64,000 bases of DNA. Source: an uncultured Phascolarctobacterium sp. GTDB taxonomy: Bacteria; Bacillota; Negativicutes; Acidaminococcales; Acidaminococcaceae. This document shows positions 37,167 through 47,190 of this stretch, one piece after another. Numbering within the stretch: position 1 is the stretch's first letter; each line of letters opens with the position of its first letter. Where the stretch lies: assembly GCA_937901335.1 (NCBI GenBank), contig CALCHC010000018.1, positions 1 through 64,000 on the forward strand, read 5' to 3'. The notes below the pieces were generated by a model, which did no database searches, was not told where the DNA came from, and worked only from the letters and a program-made list of their open reading frames with translations. Both the position numbers and the translations under genes were made by a program.

Positions 37167-39261
37167 TGCTCAAATATCTCCTTTGAAGTTTTAACAGTAA
37201 AGGCATTGCCAGAGCAAGTACTGCCACTAAAACAATACCAATAACTGCGCCCATAGCGTAACCGTCGAGAGCACGAACAGTACTCATGAACACAGGAGTG
37301 CGCATATGGCAGAAGGTTTGCACCAAAGAAGCTTGACCAATTACTGCACCACAAGTAAGTGCATATTGGATAAGACGCGGTGCTTGATGATAAGCAGCGT
37401 AAACTGCTAAGAAGAAGGCAGGATGCCCAATCATAAATTCTTTTTGACGGGGACGAGCATACATCAATTGTTCCAAGAAGAGGCGCATCTTAACTTCGAT
37501 TGCAGCGACAGGAACACCTGCACTGTGACCACTGCGAGCCACAAAATACAAGAGGATGATACCCAACACACCAAATAAAGCTACGTGTTTAAAGGTTATG
37601 GGCTTGCTGAGCAGTTCATTAATTTTACCAATGGCAGCTTTTAAACCACAACCTGCTACGCCCAACATATCATAACGTTTAACGTAGAGTATGGTCATCA
37701 ATACCAATGGCATAATAAAGGTGAGTTTAACGCCACGGTAAATGTCGATTTCCAAAAGGAAACGACTATCTGCTAAGATTGCAGCTAAGTACATACCACC
37801 AACTAAGGACATTAACACTGCTAAAGCAAGTTGCCAAGTAGCACTGAAAATAACTTTTACTGCACTTGCAGAACTTTCCTTGCATTTATCCCAAATGTCC
37901 AAAATAACATTCATAGATAATACAGGGAAGAACACTGCAGCACCAAAAGCAAGTGCTTGGCGCATTACAAGGCCACGACCAGTAAGAATTACCACTGCTA
38001 CAATTGCAGACAAGACTCCCCAAACAAGCAGTTGCTTAGAATTAGAGAGCTCTACCAATTGCGCCAAGTAAACTACTGCACCAGCGATAATTGCTAAGCC
38101 AATAATTACAAAGTAAATTTTATTGGGGAAGTAAGGACCGGAGTAACCGTTCTTCACAGTGGATTGTTCTGCTTCGAACAAACCAGCTTCACCAATTTCA
38201 AAACCACGAGCCTTTACATTTTTAACAATGTCTTTTACGTACTGCAAATTCATTGCCAAAATATCTTGCCCATTTTGAGACATCATATAAGGACGGATGT
38301 AGTTAACGCGGACGTTGCGTTCTTCGTCAGTCAATGCCCAACGACGCAAGCCTTCGCCAACGGTAATCTTCTTTTGCTCCAAGCTGTCGATTACATAAGA
38401 ACGAGCAGCTTTATAATTGATAGCTTCTGCCAAAGGCACCAAACCATCAATTTTTGCAAATTGCAGCTGAGTATAATGCTCAAGCATAATCAGCTTACGA
38501 CCATCCAATTTCTTCGCCATATAGTCAATATTGTTGGGATAACCAACAACTTCACGACCTGCAGGCATATAAGCATTAACTTCCACACCGGATTTAGCAA
38601 TGCGTTGGAAAATGCTATCAATTTTTTCTTCAGTAACGTTTACGAAATTTTGCGGGCGAACAATTACATTAAAGCCGTAGTCCTTCACCTTACGCATTTC
38701 ACTACTGGATAAACCCAGAGGTAATTGCAAAATACCACGAGGAGTTTTGTAATCATCCTCCGCTACAAGATGAGTGCTACCCAAAGCTTCGATGATGGGC
38801 GGATTTTCACTTACCATTTTTGCACGTTCTGCACCAAAACGAATACCCAAATCTTCCCACACTTCGTCGAAAGCAGAAGCATCATTACCAGCAGCAATGT
38901 AGACAGCGTTTTCGGTTACATCTTTTACAGACGCAAAAATGCCGGCATCATTTCCTAAAATTTTTGCTTGGCGCAACTCACTGCCAGTAGCAGTTTTAAT
39001 TGCGCCCATTTTAGATAAACGTTCCAAGGTGGTGTCGAACACCATCAAGGAATTAATGCCAGCATCTTGAAATTGCTTTACAACAATTTCTTCAGGAAGG
39101 CCTTCCAGTGCTGCCAGCTTACGCAGGTTTTCGTATTCCATGGCCATTTCCACAGTATTGTTTCTTTGTTCAATTGTATGGCGGTTCCAGTTAACCCACA
39201 AAGCACAAACTAAACCTACTAATATAACAGCTATAAGCACCGGATTATAACGGCTCTTCAT
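37159..39261 (-). CDS. DUF5693-family multi-pass membrane protein
   Basis: This 700-residue protein has one membrane segment at the N-terminus (about 9-24), a large extracytoplasmic domain (about 30-370), and about nine membrane segments in the C-terminal half. Members are found with csaB in SLH-bearing bacteria; the reaction is unknown. A role in supplying the pyruvylated polymer is an inference. SD AAAGGTG, start ATG at 39261. Confidence 0.82.
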   Translation of the reverse strand: MKSRYNPVLIAVILVGLVCALWVNWNRHTIEQRNNTVEMAMEYENLRKLAALEGLPEEIVVKQFQDAGINSLMVFDTTLERLSKMGAIKTATGSELRQAKILGNDAGIFASVKDVTENAVYIAAGNDASAFDEVWEDLGIRFGAERAKMVSENPPIIEALGSTHLVAEDDYKTPRGILQLPLGLSSSEMRKVKDYGFNVIVRPQNFVNVTEEKIDSIFQRIAKSGVEVNAYMPAGREVVGYPNNIDYMAKKLDGRKLIMLEHYTQLQFAKIDGLVPLAEAINYKAARSYVIDSLEQKKITVGEGLRRWALTDEERNVRVNYIRPYMMSQNGQDILAMNLQYVKDIVKNVKARGFEIGEAGLFEAEQSTVKNGYSGPYFPNKIYFVIIGLAIIAGAVVYLAQLVELSNSKQLLVWGVLSAIVAVVILTGRGLVMRQALAFGAAVFFPVLSMNVILDIWDKCKESSASAVKVIFSATWQLALAVLMSLVGGMYLAAILADSRFLLEIDIYRGVKLTFIMPLVLMTILYVKRYDMLGVAGCGLKAAIGKINELLSKPITFKHVALFGVLGIILLYFVARSGHSAGVPVAAIEVKMRLFLEQLMYARPRQKEFMIGHPAFFLAVYAAYHQAPRLIQYALTCGAVIGQASLVQTFCHMRTPVFMSTVRALDGYAMGAVIGIVLVAVLALAMPLLLKLQRRYLSNE

Positions 39262-39289
39262 CAATTTTCACCTTTTTCGTAAAACTAAA

Positions 39290-40396
39290 TTACACTTTCT
39301 TTTGTTGGCTGCGCAGATAGGTTTCAATGAATTTCATCAAATCGCCATCCATAACAGCTTGAATATTACCGGATTCGCAACCAGTACGATGGTCTTTAAC
39401 CAAGGTGTAAGGTTGGAATACGTAGGAACGAATTTGGCTACCCCATTCGATTGCTTGATAATCACCAGCAAGGTCATTAATCATAGCATCTTGTTTAGCT
39501 TTTTCGTATTCATACAATTTAGCACGCAACAATTGTAAGCAACGTTCACGGTTTTGAATTTGGGAACGTTGGGTTTGACATTGTACTACGATACCAGTCG
39601 GTTCGTGAGTCATACGTACTGCGGAGGAAGTTTTATTTACGTGTTGTCCGCCTGCACCGGAAGCACGGTAGGTATCAACGCGAACTTCGTCCATATTAAT
39701 GTTAACTTCAACGGAATCATCGATTTCAGGCATAACGTCAACTGCCGCAAAGGAAGTGTGACGACGAGCATTGGAATCGAAAGGAGAAATACGAACCAAA
39801 CGGTGAACGCCTTTTTCAGAACGCAGGAAGCCATAAGCGTTGTGGCCGTTGATTTGTACGGTAGCACTTTTTACGCCAGCTTCATCACCGGGCAGGAAGT
39901 CCAATACTTCCACTGCAAAACCATTTTGTTCTGCAAAACGAGTAAACATACGGTAAAGCATGGAAGTCCAGTCTTGAGCTTCGGTACCGCCTGCACCTGC
40001 GTGCAAAGTTAAAATAGCATTGCTTGCATCGTATTCGCCACTCAAGAGCATACCCAGTTCCAAATGTTCCAAATCTGCTTTGCATTTTACAAGCAGTTCG
40101 TCCATTTCAGGCATAAGGCTTTCGTCTTCTTCTTCAGTAGCCATTTCCCACAAGGCTTCCAAGTCATCAACGTCACTTGCCAATTTGTGGAAACCTTCAA
40201 CTTCTTCTTTCAAAGCATTTACGTCTTGAGCAATTTTTTGTGCTTTTTCCGGGTCATCCCAAAAACTGGGATCGCCCATTCTATGTTCCAGTTCAGAAAT
40301 GCGGTCCTCTTTATTTACAATGTCAAGAGAACCTCTCATTTCTTCTACTTTCGCCTGCAAATTGTTGATTTCTGGTCTATATTCTTCAATCAGCAA
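39290..40396 (-). CDS. prfB: Peptide chain release factor 2 without programmed frameshift
   Basis: This 368-residue factor terminates translation at UGA and UAA. The GGQ motif (SGAGGQHVNKTSSAVR) and the SPF recognition tripeptide (VRISPFDS) are present. In most bacteria codon 25 or so is a frameshift site CTT-TGA-C. Here the sequence is CTT-GAC (RGSL-DIV), in frame with no UGA. The start is TTG at 40396 after AAAGGG. It follows secA, the usual order. Confidence 0.95.
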   Translation of the reverse strand: MLIEEYRPEINNLQAKVEEMRGSLDIVNKEDRISELEHRMGDPSFWDDPEKAQKIAQDVNALKEEVEGFHKLASDVDDLEALWEMATEEEDESLMPEMDELLVKCKADLEHLELGMLLSGEYDASNAILTLHAGAGGTEAQDWTSMLYRMFTRFAEQNGFAVEVLDFLPGDEAGVKSATVQINGHNAYGFLRSEKGVHRLVRISPFDSNARRHTSFAAVDVMPEIDDSVEVNINMDEVRVDTYRASGAGGQHVNKTSSAVRMTHEPTGIVVQCQTQRSQIQNRERCLQLLRAKLYEYEKAKQDAMINDLAGDYQAIEWGSQIRSYVFQPYTLVKDHRTGCESGNIQAVMDGDLMKFIETYLRSQQKKV

Positions 40397-40452
40397 ACTT
40401 ATTCAACCCTTTCATAACAAATTCGGTTATTTAGAGCAGCTTACACTGCAAA

Positions 40453-42879
40453 TTATTTTTCTTCTTCTACGATTTCAGCTTCTTCAACAGCATTAGCTTC
40501 AGCAGCTTGTTGTTCAGTTACAACATTTACATGGTAGATGTAGCGAACAACATCGTCTTGGATAGAGCCAATCATAGCTTCGAACATATCATAAGCTTCG
40601 AATTTGTATTCAACCAACGGATCTTTTTGACCGTATGCACGGAGACCAACGCCTTCGCGGAGCAAGTCCATGGAATCCAGGTGTTCCATCCAGTGGTTAT
40701 CTACAACTTTAAGCATTACCAAGTTTTCCAGTTCACGCATCAAGTCGGAACCGATGGCAGCTTCACGAGCTTTATAATGTTCGTCAGCAACTTTATGCAA
40801 GTATTCATCCAGTTCTTCACGGCTCAAGTTGCCAAGTTCATCAGCATTGAGCAAACCGTGAGGAGCGAAGAATTCTTCTGCATAACGGATAAGTGCTTGC
40901 AAATCCCAATCTTCAGAATAAACTTCAGCAGGAGCATACATAGCCATGGTACGATCAACAACCTTTTCTACCATTTCCATGATGTTTTCGCGCAAATCTG
41001 CTTTTGCCAAGATTTTTTTACGTTGAGCGTAAATAACTTCACGTTGTTGGTTCATAACGTCGTCATATTCCAAAACGTATTTACGAATGTTAAAGTTACG
41101 GCCTTCAACTTTCTTTTGCGCATTTTCGATGGATTTGGTTACGAGGCTATGTTCGATGGGTTCATCATCTTCCATACCAAGTTTATCCATGATGCCTGCA
41201 ATATTATCACTGCCAAAGAGACGCATCAAATCGTCTTCCAAGGACAGGAAGAATTTAGAGGAACCGGGGTCACCTTGACGAGCGCAACGACCACGCAATT
41301 GGTTATCGATACGACGGCTTTCGTGACGTTCAGTACCAATGATGTGCAAACCACCAAGTTCAGGTACGCCTTCGCCAAGCACAATGTCAGTACCACGACC
41401 TGCCATGTTGGTAGCAATGGTAACTGCACCGTATTGACCTGCATGAGAAATAATTTCTGCTTCTTGTTCATGGTACTTAGCGTTCAATACGTTATGAGCA
41501 ATACCGCGACGTTTAAGCATTGCGGAAAGTTCTTCAGATTGAGCAATGGAAGTAGTACCTACGAGAACAGGTCTACCGGATTTATGACAAGCTTCGATTT
41601 CGTTAACCGCAGCTTTGTATTTAGCAAGTTTAGTTTTGTAGATTACGTCCGGAGCATCGGTACGAATCATAGGTTTATTGGTGGGAACAACTACAACGCT
41701 CAAGTTGTAGATTTTTTGGAATTCTTGTTCCTCGGTTTTAGCAGTACCAGTCATACCAGCCAATTTATTGTACATACGGAAGTAGTTTTGGAAAGTGATG
41801 GTTGCCAAAGTTTGGCTTTCACGTTCAACTTTTACGCCTTCCTTAGCTTCGATTGCTTGGTGCAAACCTTCAGAGAAACGACGACCAAACATCAAACGAC
41901 CGGTGAATTCGTCAACGATGATAACTTGACCATCTTTAACTACGTAGTCACGGTCACGATGCATCAAAGCTTTTGCTTTCAATGCGCACATAATTTGGTG
42001 GGAGAAGTCAATACCATGTTCAGTATCATACAAGTTTTTAATGCCCAGCATTTGTTCCGCTTTAGCAATACCTACTTCAGTAGGAGCAACTTGTTTAGTT
42101 TTTTCGTCTACAGTATAATCTTCACCTTCGCTCATAGTGCTTACAACTTGCGCAAGAATTCTGTACAAGTCAGTAGATTTTTCACCAGGACCGGAAATGA
42201 TAAGCGGAGTACGCGCTTCGTCAATCAAAATACTGTCAACTTCGTCGACGATACAGAAATTCAATTCACGTTGAACCATTTGGTCAACATTTACTACCAT
42301 ATTGTCACGCAAGTAGTCGAAACCAAATTCATTGTTGGTACCGTAAGTAACGTCTGCCATATAAGCAGCACGACGTTCATGGTGATTCATGTCGTGAACA
42401 ATCAAACCTACGCTCAAGCCCAAAGCTTTGTAGATTCTACCCATGTCTTCGCTGTCACGTTTTGCCAAGTAATCATTTACGGTTACAACGTGAACACCTT
42501 TACCGGTCAATGCATTCAAATAAACAGGAAGGGTTGCAACCAAGGTTTTACCTTCACCAGTACGCATTTCAGCAATTTTGCCGCGATGCAATACGATACC
42601 GCCAATCATTTGTACGTCGAAATGACGCATACCGGTTACACGACGAGAAGCCTCGCGAACAACTGCAAATGCTTCCGGCAGCAAATCATCTAAAGTTTCA
42701 CCTTTTTGCAAACGAACTTTAAACTCGCCGGTTTTAGCAGCGAGATTTGCGGAGCTCAAAGACTCCATAGATTTTTCTAAGCTATTAATCTTATCAACAA
42801 TAACTTTAATTTGTTTTAACTCTTTCTCGTTGGGGTCACCAAAAATTTTCTTCAAAATGCTATCGAGCAAAACTATCAC
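40453..42879 (-). CDS. secA: Preprotein translocase ATPase SecA
   Basis: This 808-residue motor drives Sec export. Walker A MRTGEGKT, the [19 protein letters not shown] region and the NMAGRGTDI helicase motif are present. The C-terminus ends in an acidic stretch ([12 protein letters not shown]) and has no CxCxSG...C zinc-binding tail, which binds SecB in proteobacteria. SD and promoter lie just upstream. prfB follows on the same strand. Confidence 0.97.
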   Translation of the reverse strand: MIVLLDSILKKIFGDPNEKELKQIKVIVDKINSLEKSMESLSSANLAAKTGEFKVRLQKGETLDDLLPEAFAVVREASRRVTGMRHFDVQMIGGIVLHRGKIAEMRTGEGKTLVATLPVYLNALTGKGVHVVTVNDYLAKRDSEDMGRIYKALGLSVGLIVHDMNHHERRAAYMADVTYGTNNEFGFDYLRDNMVVNVDQMVQRELNFCIVDEVDSILIDEARTPLIISGPGEKSTDLYRILAQVVSTMSEGEDYTVDEKTKQVAPTEVGIAKAEQMLGIKNLYDTEHGIDFSHQIMCALKAKALMHRDRDYVVKDGQVIIVDEFTGRLMFGRRFSEGLHQAIEAKEGVKVERESQTLATITFQNYFRMYNKLAGMTGTAKTEEQEFQKIYNLSVVVVPTNKPMIRTDAPDVIYKTKLAKYKAAVNEIEACHKSGRPVLVGTTSIAQSEELSAMLKRRGIAHNVLNAKYHEQEAEIISHAGQYGAVTIATNMAGRGTDIVLGEGVPELGGLHIIGTERHESRRIDNQLRGRCARQGDPGSSKFFLSLEDDLMRLFGSDNIAGIMDKLGMEDDEPIEHSLVTKSIENAQKKVEGRNFNIRKYVLEYDDVMNQQREVIYAQRKKILAKADLRENIMEMVEKVVDRTMAMYAPAEVYSEDWDLQALIRYAEEFFAPHGLLNADELGNLSREELDEYLHKVADEHYKAREAAIGSDLMRELENLVMLKVVDNHWMEHLDSMDLLREGVGLRAYGQKDPLVEYKFEAYDMFEAMIGSIQDDVVRYIYHVNVVTEQQAAEANAVEEAEIVEEEK

Positions 42880-42925
42880 TCCTTGATTTATATTATGCGA
42901 GAAAAGACACTACACCTAACTATAA

Positions 42926-42954
42926 ATTATAACAGAAATATTTTTGAAAAGCAA
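42926..42954 (-). promoter_or_regulatory. secA promoter
   Basis: TTGCTT (complement of 42949-42954), 17 nt, TATAAT (complement of 42926-42931). It begins inside the hpf terminator stem. Confidence 0.7.
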
Positions 42955-42983
42955 AAAAGCACGGAACAAAGTTCCGTGCTTTT
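42955..42983 (-). terminator. hpf terminator
   Basis: A 13-bp perfect stem (AAAAGCACGGAAC with its complement), loop AAA, with flanking T-rich tracts. Confidence 0.88.
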
Positions 42984-43012
42984 TGTGAAGTTTTAAGTTT
43001 TTCAATTAATCG

Positions 43013-43540
43013 CTATTTTAATTCAGGAGAGAGCAAACCGTACTTGCCATCTTTACGACGATACACAACGTTCACACCGTTTTGTTCGATGTTGAAGAAC
43101 ATAAAGAAATCGTGATTCAAGAGGTTCATTTGCAAAATTGCTTCTTCTACACTCATAGGATTAAGAGCAAATTTTTTGTTCTTAATGATTTCAAATTCGC
43201 CGTCTTCTTCAACTGCCGGAGCAGGAGCCGGAGCTTCTGCAAAGTTAGCATATTTTCTCTTCATCAGACGAGTTTTATATTTGTGAATTTGACGTTCGAT
43301 TTTTTCTACAACCAAATCGATGGAAGAGTACATATCTTTAGTAGATTCTTGAGCTCTCAACAAAATCCCGTTAGCGGGAACAGTAATTTCAGAGATATGG
43401 TAGCCGTGCTCAATTTTAAGCACTGCAGTAATGTCACCTACAGCTTTAAATTGTTTGGTGATTTTGGCAATCTTCTTTTCAACATAATCTTTCATTGCCG
43501 GAGTTACTTCAACGTTTCTGCCTTTTACATGGATAGTCAT
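43013..43540 (-). CDS. hpf: Long-form ribosome hibernation promoting factor
   Basis: This 175-residue protein has an N-terminal S30AE domain (about 1-95) and a C-terminal dimerisation domain (about 120-175, NPMSVEEAILQMNLLNHDFFMFFN). The long form makes 100S ribosome dimers in stationary phase. The SD AAGGAGG is partly inside a small hairpin (see findings). Confidence 0.95.
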   Translation of the reverse strand: MTIHVKGRNVEVTPAMKDYVEKKIAKITKQFKAVGDITAVLKIEHGYHISEITVPANGILLRAQESTKDMYSSIDLVVEKIERQIHKYKTRLMKRKYANFAEAPAPAPAVEEDGEFEIIKNKKFALNPMSVEEAILQMNLLNHDFFMFFNIEQNGVNVVYRRKDGKYGLLSPELK

Positions 43541-43551
43541 AGATCTTACCT

Positions 43552-43567
43552 CCTTGATTCTTCAAGG
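43552..43567 (-). promoter_or_regulatory. Hairpin overlapping the hpf ribosome-binding site
   Basis: On the minus strand CCTTGA-AGAA-TCAAGG forms a 6-bp stem. Its 3' arm supplies the first four bases of the SD AAGGAGG (43549-43555). A second small inverted repeat (AAGGAA-6-TTCCTT) lies just upstream. Confidence 0.5.
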
Positions 43568-43693
43568 TATTAAGGAATGTTACTTCCTTTCTTGTTTTAC
43601 TAATTCTACGCTTTTAGTATAATTCCTGCAAAACTTTTCAAAATCTATGAAACTTTTATTTTTCAAGCAGCGAAGTGTAACATTTTAACAATC

Positions 43694-44425
43694 TTAGAGA
43701 ATTTTGGAAAGGAAGCTTTTGGTGCGTTCTTCTTTTGCGTTAGAAAAGATTTCTTCAGGAGTACCTTCTTCCAAAATATTGCCTTCGTACAAGAAAATAA
43801 CGCGGTCGCCTACTTCGCGAGCAAAACCCATTTCGTGAGTTACTACAACCATGGTCATACCTTCGTGTGCCAAAGTTTTCATAACGTCAAGAACTTCGTT
43901 AATCATTTCCGGGTCAAGCGCGGAGGTCGGTTCGTCAAAGAGCATAACTTTCGGTTTCATACACAGAGCGCGAGCAATAGCAACGCGTTGTTGTTGACCA
44001 CCGGAAAGTTGTTCAGGATAAGCATTAGCTTTATCAGCCAAACCTACTTTTTCCAAGTACATTTTAGCAGTAGCTTCTGCTTCTGCTTTTTGAATGCCGC
44101 GCACTTTCAAGGGAGCAAGCATCAAATTTTCCAACACGGTCATATGCGGGAAAAGGTTGAAGCGTTGGAATACCATGCCTACTTCTTTACGCACATCGTT
44201 GATAGAAGCATCATTTTTCAAAAGAACACCGTCAATTGCAACAGTGCCACCGGTAGGTTCTTCCAAGAAGTTCATGCAACGAAGCAAAGTACTTTTACCA
44301 CAACCGGAAGGACCGATGATAACAAGCACTTCTTGTTCAGTAATGGTTAAGTTTACACCTTTTAAAACGTGCAAGTTGCCAAAGCTTTTTTGCAAGTTTG
44401 TAATCTTGATCATTTCTTTTGTCAT
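43694..44425 (-). CDS. glnQ: Polar amino-acid ABC transporter, ATP-binding protein
   Basis: This 243-residue ATPase has Walker [10 protein letters not shown], signature [16 protein letters not shown] and Walker [15 protein letters not shown]. It powers import with the permease encoded just upstream, which it overlaps by 4 nt. The substrate is probably glutamine, aspartate or another polar amino acid. Confidence 0.94.
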   Translation of the reverse strand: MTKEMIKITNLQKSFGNLHVLKGVNLTITEQEVLVIIGPSGCGKSTLLRCMNFLEEPTGGTVAIDGVLLKNDASINDVRKEVGMVFQRFNLFPHMTVLENLMLAPLKVRGIQKAEAEATAKMYLEKVGLADKANAYPEQLSGGQQQRVAIARALCMKPKVMLFDEPTSALDPEMINEVLDVMKTLAHEGMTMVVVTHEMGFAREVGDRVIFLYEGNILEEGTPEEIFSNAKEERTKSFLSKIL

Positions 44426-45078
44426 TTTGTTTCAAACTTCCTTTCAAGCACAGCAACAAGTCTTGCAACCAACAATACCATTACAAGATAAATCAAAGCA
44501 ACGCACATCCAAATTTCAAAGGATGCATAAGTACGAGCGATAATCAATTGACCGCGACGGGTAAGTTCTTCGAAGCCGATAACAGAAACCAAGGAGGAGT
44601 CTTTCAGCATAGCGATAAATTCGTTACCCAAAGGCGGAATAATACGTTTGAATGCTTGGGGCATAATGATATAACGCATGGTTTGCGCCCAAGTCATACC
44701 CAAGCTGCGACCTGCTTCCATTTGACCTTGGTCAATGGATTGGATACCAGCACGGAAAATTTCTGCAATGTATGCACCGGAGTTAATGGAGCAAGCAGAA
44801 ATAGCAGCGAAGAAAGGATCAACGCGGCTACCGGTAATACCGGGCAGAGCAAAGTAAACCAAGAAGATTTGTACCAGAAGCGGGGTGCCACGGATAAAAT
44901 CAACATAAATATTTGCGAGGTAACGCAAGGGTTTAATATTGCACAAACGAGCAATAGCAACCATGCAACCAATCAAAAGACCGAAGCCTACACTAAGAGC
45001 AGTAATTTCCACGGTAATAGCTGCACCAGCTAAAAGTAACGGGAAAGAACTTGCTATCAAATCAAAATTTAAATCCAT
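44422..45078 (-). CDS. glnP: Polar amino-acid ABC transporter, permease
   Basis: This 218-residue HisM-type permease has about five membrane segments and the conserved EAA loop ([32 protein letters not shown]). It forms the membrane channel with the ATPase encoded just downstream. Confidence 0.94.
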   Translation of the reverse strand: MDLNFDLIASSFPLLLAGAAITVEITALSVGFGLLIGCMVAIARLCNIKPLRYLANIYVDFIRGTPLLVQIFLVYFALPGITGSRVDPFFAAISACSINSGAYIAEIFRAGIQSIDQGQMEAGRSLGMTWAQTMRYIIMPQAFKRIIPPLGNEFIAMLKDSSLVSVIGFEELTRRGQLIIARTYASFEIWMCVALIYLVMVLLVARLVAVLERKFETK

Positions 45079-45151
45079 CTTTTCATCCCTTCTACATTTG
45101 GGACACCAAATAGCTTTCTATTTTACTTCAAAACTTCAAATATGGTACGAA

Positions 45152-45925
45152 TTATTTTTTAGATTCACCGAACCAGGTTTTGTAGATTTTGTCGAATTCG
45201 CCGTTCTTTTTCAGTTCAGCCAAAGCTTTGTTGATGTCTTGAGCCAATTGAGTGTTCTTTTTATTTACAGCGATACCGTATTCTTCAGCTTCCATAACTT
45301 CGCCAACGGTTTTAGCAACTTTAGCACCGCCTTGTGCCAAATAGTAGCCAACTACAGGAGCGTCATTAATTACAGCGTCAGCACCGCCATTTTTCAATTC
45401 CATAGATGCTTCACTTTGAGTGTTGAAAGCAACAACTTTAGCACCTTCGATGCTTCTGGATTTTTTCTCACCGGTAGTACCGATTTGGCAAGCAATGCGT
45501 TTGCCTTTCAAATCTTCAACGGATTTGATTTCATTATTGTCTTTGTTAACCATAACAATCAAACCAGAAGTATAGTACGGGTCGCAGAAAGTAATAACTT
45601 TTTTACGTTCTTCGGTAATGCTCATGCCTGCAATAGCAACGTCAATGTTACCGCTGGTCAGAGCCGGAATGAGAGCATCAAAGCCCATGTTTTGGATTTC
45701 TACTTTGTAGCCAGCTTGTTTACCGATTGCACGGATAAGGTCCATGTCAAAACCGGTGAATTCTTTGCTGCCTTCTTTTTGGAATTCAAACGGAGCAAAG
45801 GAAGGTTCAGTAGCTACACGCATAACTTTTTCAGTAGCAGCTTTCTTTTCGCCACCGCCGCAGCCAGCCAAGAGCATGCTGCAAGCTGCCAAAATAGCCA
45901 TCATCATAATTAATAATTTTTTCAT
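45152..45925 (-). CDS. glnH: Amino-acid-binding lipoprotein, copy 1
   Basis: This 257-residue solute-binding protein has a lipoprotein signal (LLAGC, lipid-modified C near 22) and the SBP_bac_3 domain. It captures substrate for the permease encoded downstream. About four fifths of its residues look identical to the next gene (46058-46828), indicating a tandem duplication. SD GGGGG precedes the start. Confidence 0.94.
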   Translation of the reverse strand: MKKLLIMMMAILAACSMLLAGCGGGEKKAATEKVMRVATEPSFAPFEFQKEGSKEFTGFDMDLIRAIGKQAGYKVEIQNMGFDALIPALTSGNIDVAIAGMSITEERKKVITFCDPYYTSGLIVMVNKDNNEIKSVEDLKGKRIACQIGTTGEKKSRSIEGAKVVAFNTQSEASMELKNGGADAVINDAPVVGYYLAQGGAKVAKTVGEVMEAEEYGIAVNKKNTQLAQDINKALAELKKNGEFDKIYKTWFGESKK

Positions 45926-46007
45926 AATAAGGTCCCCCTCACATTTTCTTTTTACTAATCTTTTGGAAAAACATCCTGATTAGCTATTGGATAATATTAA
46001 AATAAAA

Positions 46008-46044
46008 ACGGAGCACAAGGTTTCTAAACCACACTGTGCTCCGT
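46008..46044 (-). terminator. Terminator between the two binding-protein genes
   Basis: The stem ACGGAGCACA with its complement, with an inner GTTT/AAAC stem, is followed on the minus strand by TTTTTATTTT. It should reduce read-through from the upstream copy into glnH-glnP-glnQ. Confidence 0.85.
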
Positions 46045-46057
46045 CAAGAACCGAATA

Positions 46058-46828
46058 TTATTTCTTCACTTCACCAAACCAGGTTTTGTAAATCTTGTCA
46101 AATTCGCCGTTCTTTTTCAGCTCAGCCATAGCTTTGTTAATTTCGCCAACCAATTTGTCGTTGCCTTTTTTAACAGCAATACCGTATTGTTCTGCTTCCA
46201 TAACATCACCAACGGTTTTAGCGGTAGCATTGCCGCCTTGTGCCAAATAGTAACCAACTACCGGGCTATCATTGATTACAGCGTCAACACCTTTGTTTTT
46301 CAATTCCATAGCAGCTTCGGTGTTAGTGTTGAATGCAATAACAGTAGCACCTTCTACAGTTCTGGATTTCATTTCGCCAGTGGTACCGATTTGGCAAGCA
46401 ATACGTTTGCCTTTCAAATCTTCGATGGATTTGATTTCGTTATTGTCTTTGTTAACCATAACAATCAAACCGGAAGTATAGTACGGGTCAGCAAAAGCTA
46501 CAGCACCTTTGCGTTCTTCGGTAATGCTCATACCAGCAATGGTAACATCAATGTTACCTGCATTCAAAGCAGGAATAAGAGCGTCAAAGCCCATGTTTTG
46601 GATTTCTACTTTGTAACCAGCTTGTTTACCGATTGCACGAATCAAGTCCATATCGAAGCCAGTGAATTCACTGCTACCTTCTTTTTGGAATTCAAACGGA
46701 GCAAAGGTCGGTTCAGTACCTACACGCAAAACTTTTTCAGCAGCTTTCTTTTCACCGCCGCCACAACCAGCTGCCAACATAGCAACTGCAGCAATGATGG
46801 TCATCATAAGAATGAGAAGTTTTTTCAT
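46058..46828 (-). CDS. glnH: Amino-acid-binding lipoprotein, copy 2
   Basis: This 256-residue paralogue of the neighbouring binding protein has the same lipobox (LAAGC) and ligand-domain layout. The central stretch from TGFDMDLIRAIGKQ to FDALIPAL is unchanged between the copies. Differences cluster in the signal peptide and around residues 105-115 (KKVITFCD against KGAVAFAD), which may alter specificity. It has its own promoter and terminator. Confidence 0.93.
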   Translation of the reverse strand: MKKLLILMMTIIAAVAMLAAGCGGGEKKAAEKVLRVGTEPTFAPFEFQKEGSSEFTGFDMDLIRAIGKQAGYKVEIQNMGFDALIPALNAGNIDVTIAGMSITEERKGAVAFADPYYTSGLIVMVNKDNNEIKSIEDLKGKRIACQIGTTGEMKSRTVEGATVIAFNTNTEAAMELKNKGVDAVINDSPVVGYYLAQGGNATAKTVGDVMEAEQYGIAVKKGNDKLVGEINKAMAELKKNGEFDKIYKTWFGEVKK

Positions 46829-46884
46829 TTTTATAATCTCCTTTCAAATTTTTAAACAAGTTTTCTGCATAAAATGTACATATA

Positions 46885-46913
46885 ATTATATACCCAATTC
46901 CGTCAAAGGACAA
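46885..46913 (-). promoter_or_regulatory. Promoter of binding-protein copy 2
   Basis: TTGTCC (complement of 46908-46913), 17 nt, TATAAT (complement of 46885-46890). Confidence 0.65.
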
Positions 46914-46955
46914 GCAATTATTATATAATTAAATGTAAATTTCATCGCAATTTTA

Positions 46956-47184
46956 TGCAACCCGGCTGACCTGATCTTCGCCCCCACACTCGCCTGCTGG
47001 AGGGTTCGCTCCTAAGCTTCAGCTCCCCACTACTACCCCTCTCGCCAAAAATTATTATGCGTTATACGCTGCGGCAGGTCTTACTTCTAAGCTGCACCGT
47101 GCTCATAGCAAATTTTTACGCTACTTACGTGGATCGTTTCGCCTGCAACTGGCATCGACTTTCAACCACAGACCCGGATTGCAC
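46956..47184 (-). ncRNA. Candidate structured non-coding RNA or long leader
   Basis: About 229 GC-rich nt contain no plausible gene. The 5' and 3' ends can pair as TGCAATCCGG with CCGGGTTGCA (10 bp, one G-U). Inside are several small stems, such as CTTA-GAAG-TAAG, GCGT-ATA-ACGC and GGAG-6-CTCC. A strong promoter lies exactly at its 5' end. I could not match it to tmRNA, RNase P, SRP RNA, 5S, lysine or cobalamin riboswitches; 6S RNA remains possible. Confidence 0.5.
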
Positions 47185-47190
47185 TGTCCT

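Noticed and set aside
40380..40415. Nine-codon upstream frame ending in TGA at the prfB start
   Set aside because: It would be a neat RF2 sensor, but its ATG has no SD and the AAAGGG there serves the prfB TTG start.
40507..42693. Very long open frame on the plus strand opposite secA
   Set aside because: It is the mirror of a highly conserved gene. The translation is rich in F, C, H and N with no family features, and it has no SD or promoter.
46956..47184. tmRNA, RNase P RNA, SRP RNA, 5S rRNA, lysine or cobalamin riboswitch
   Set aside because: None of their conserved core sequences could be found on either strand.
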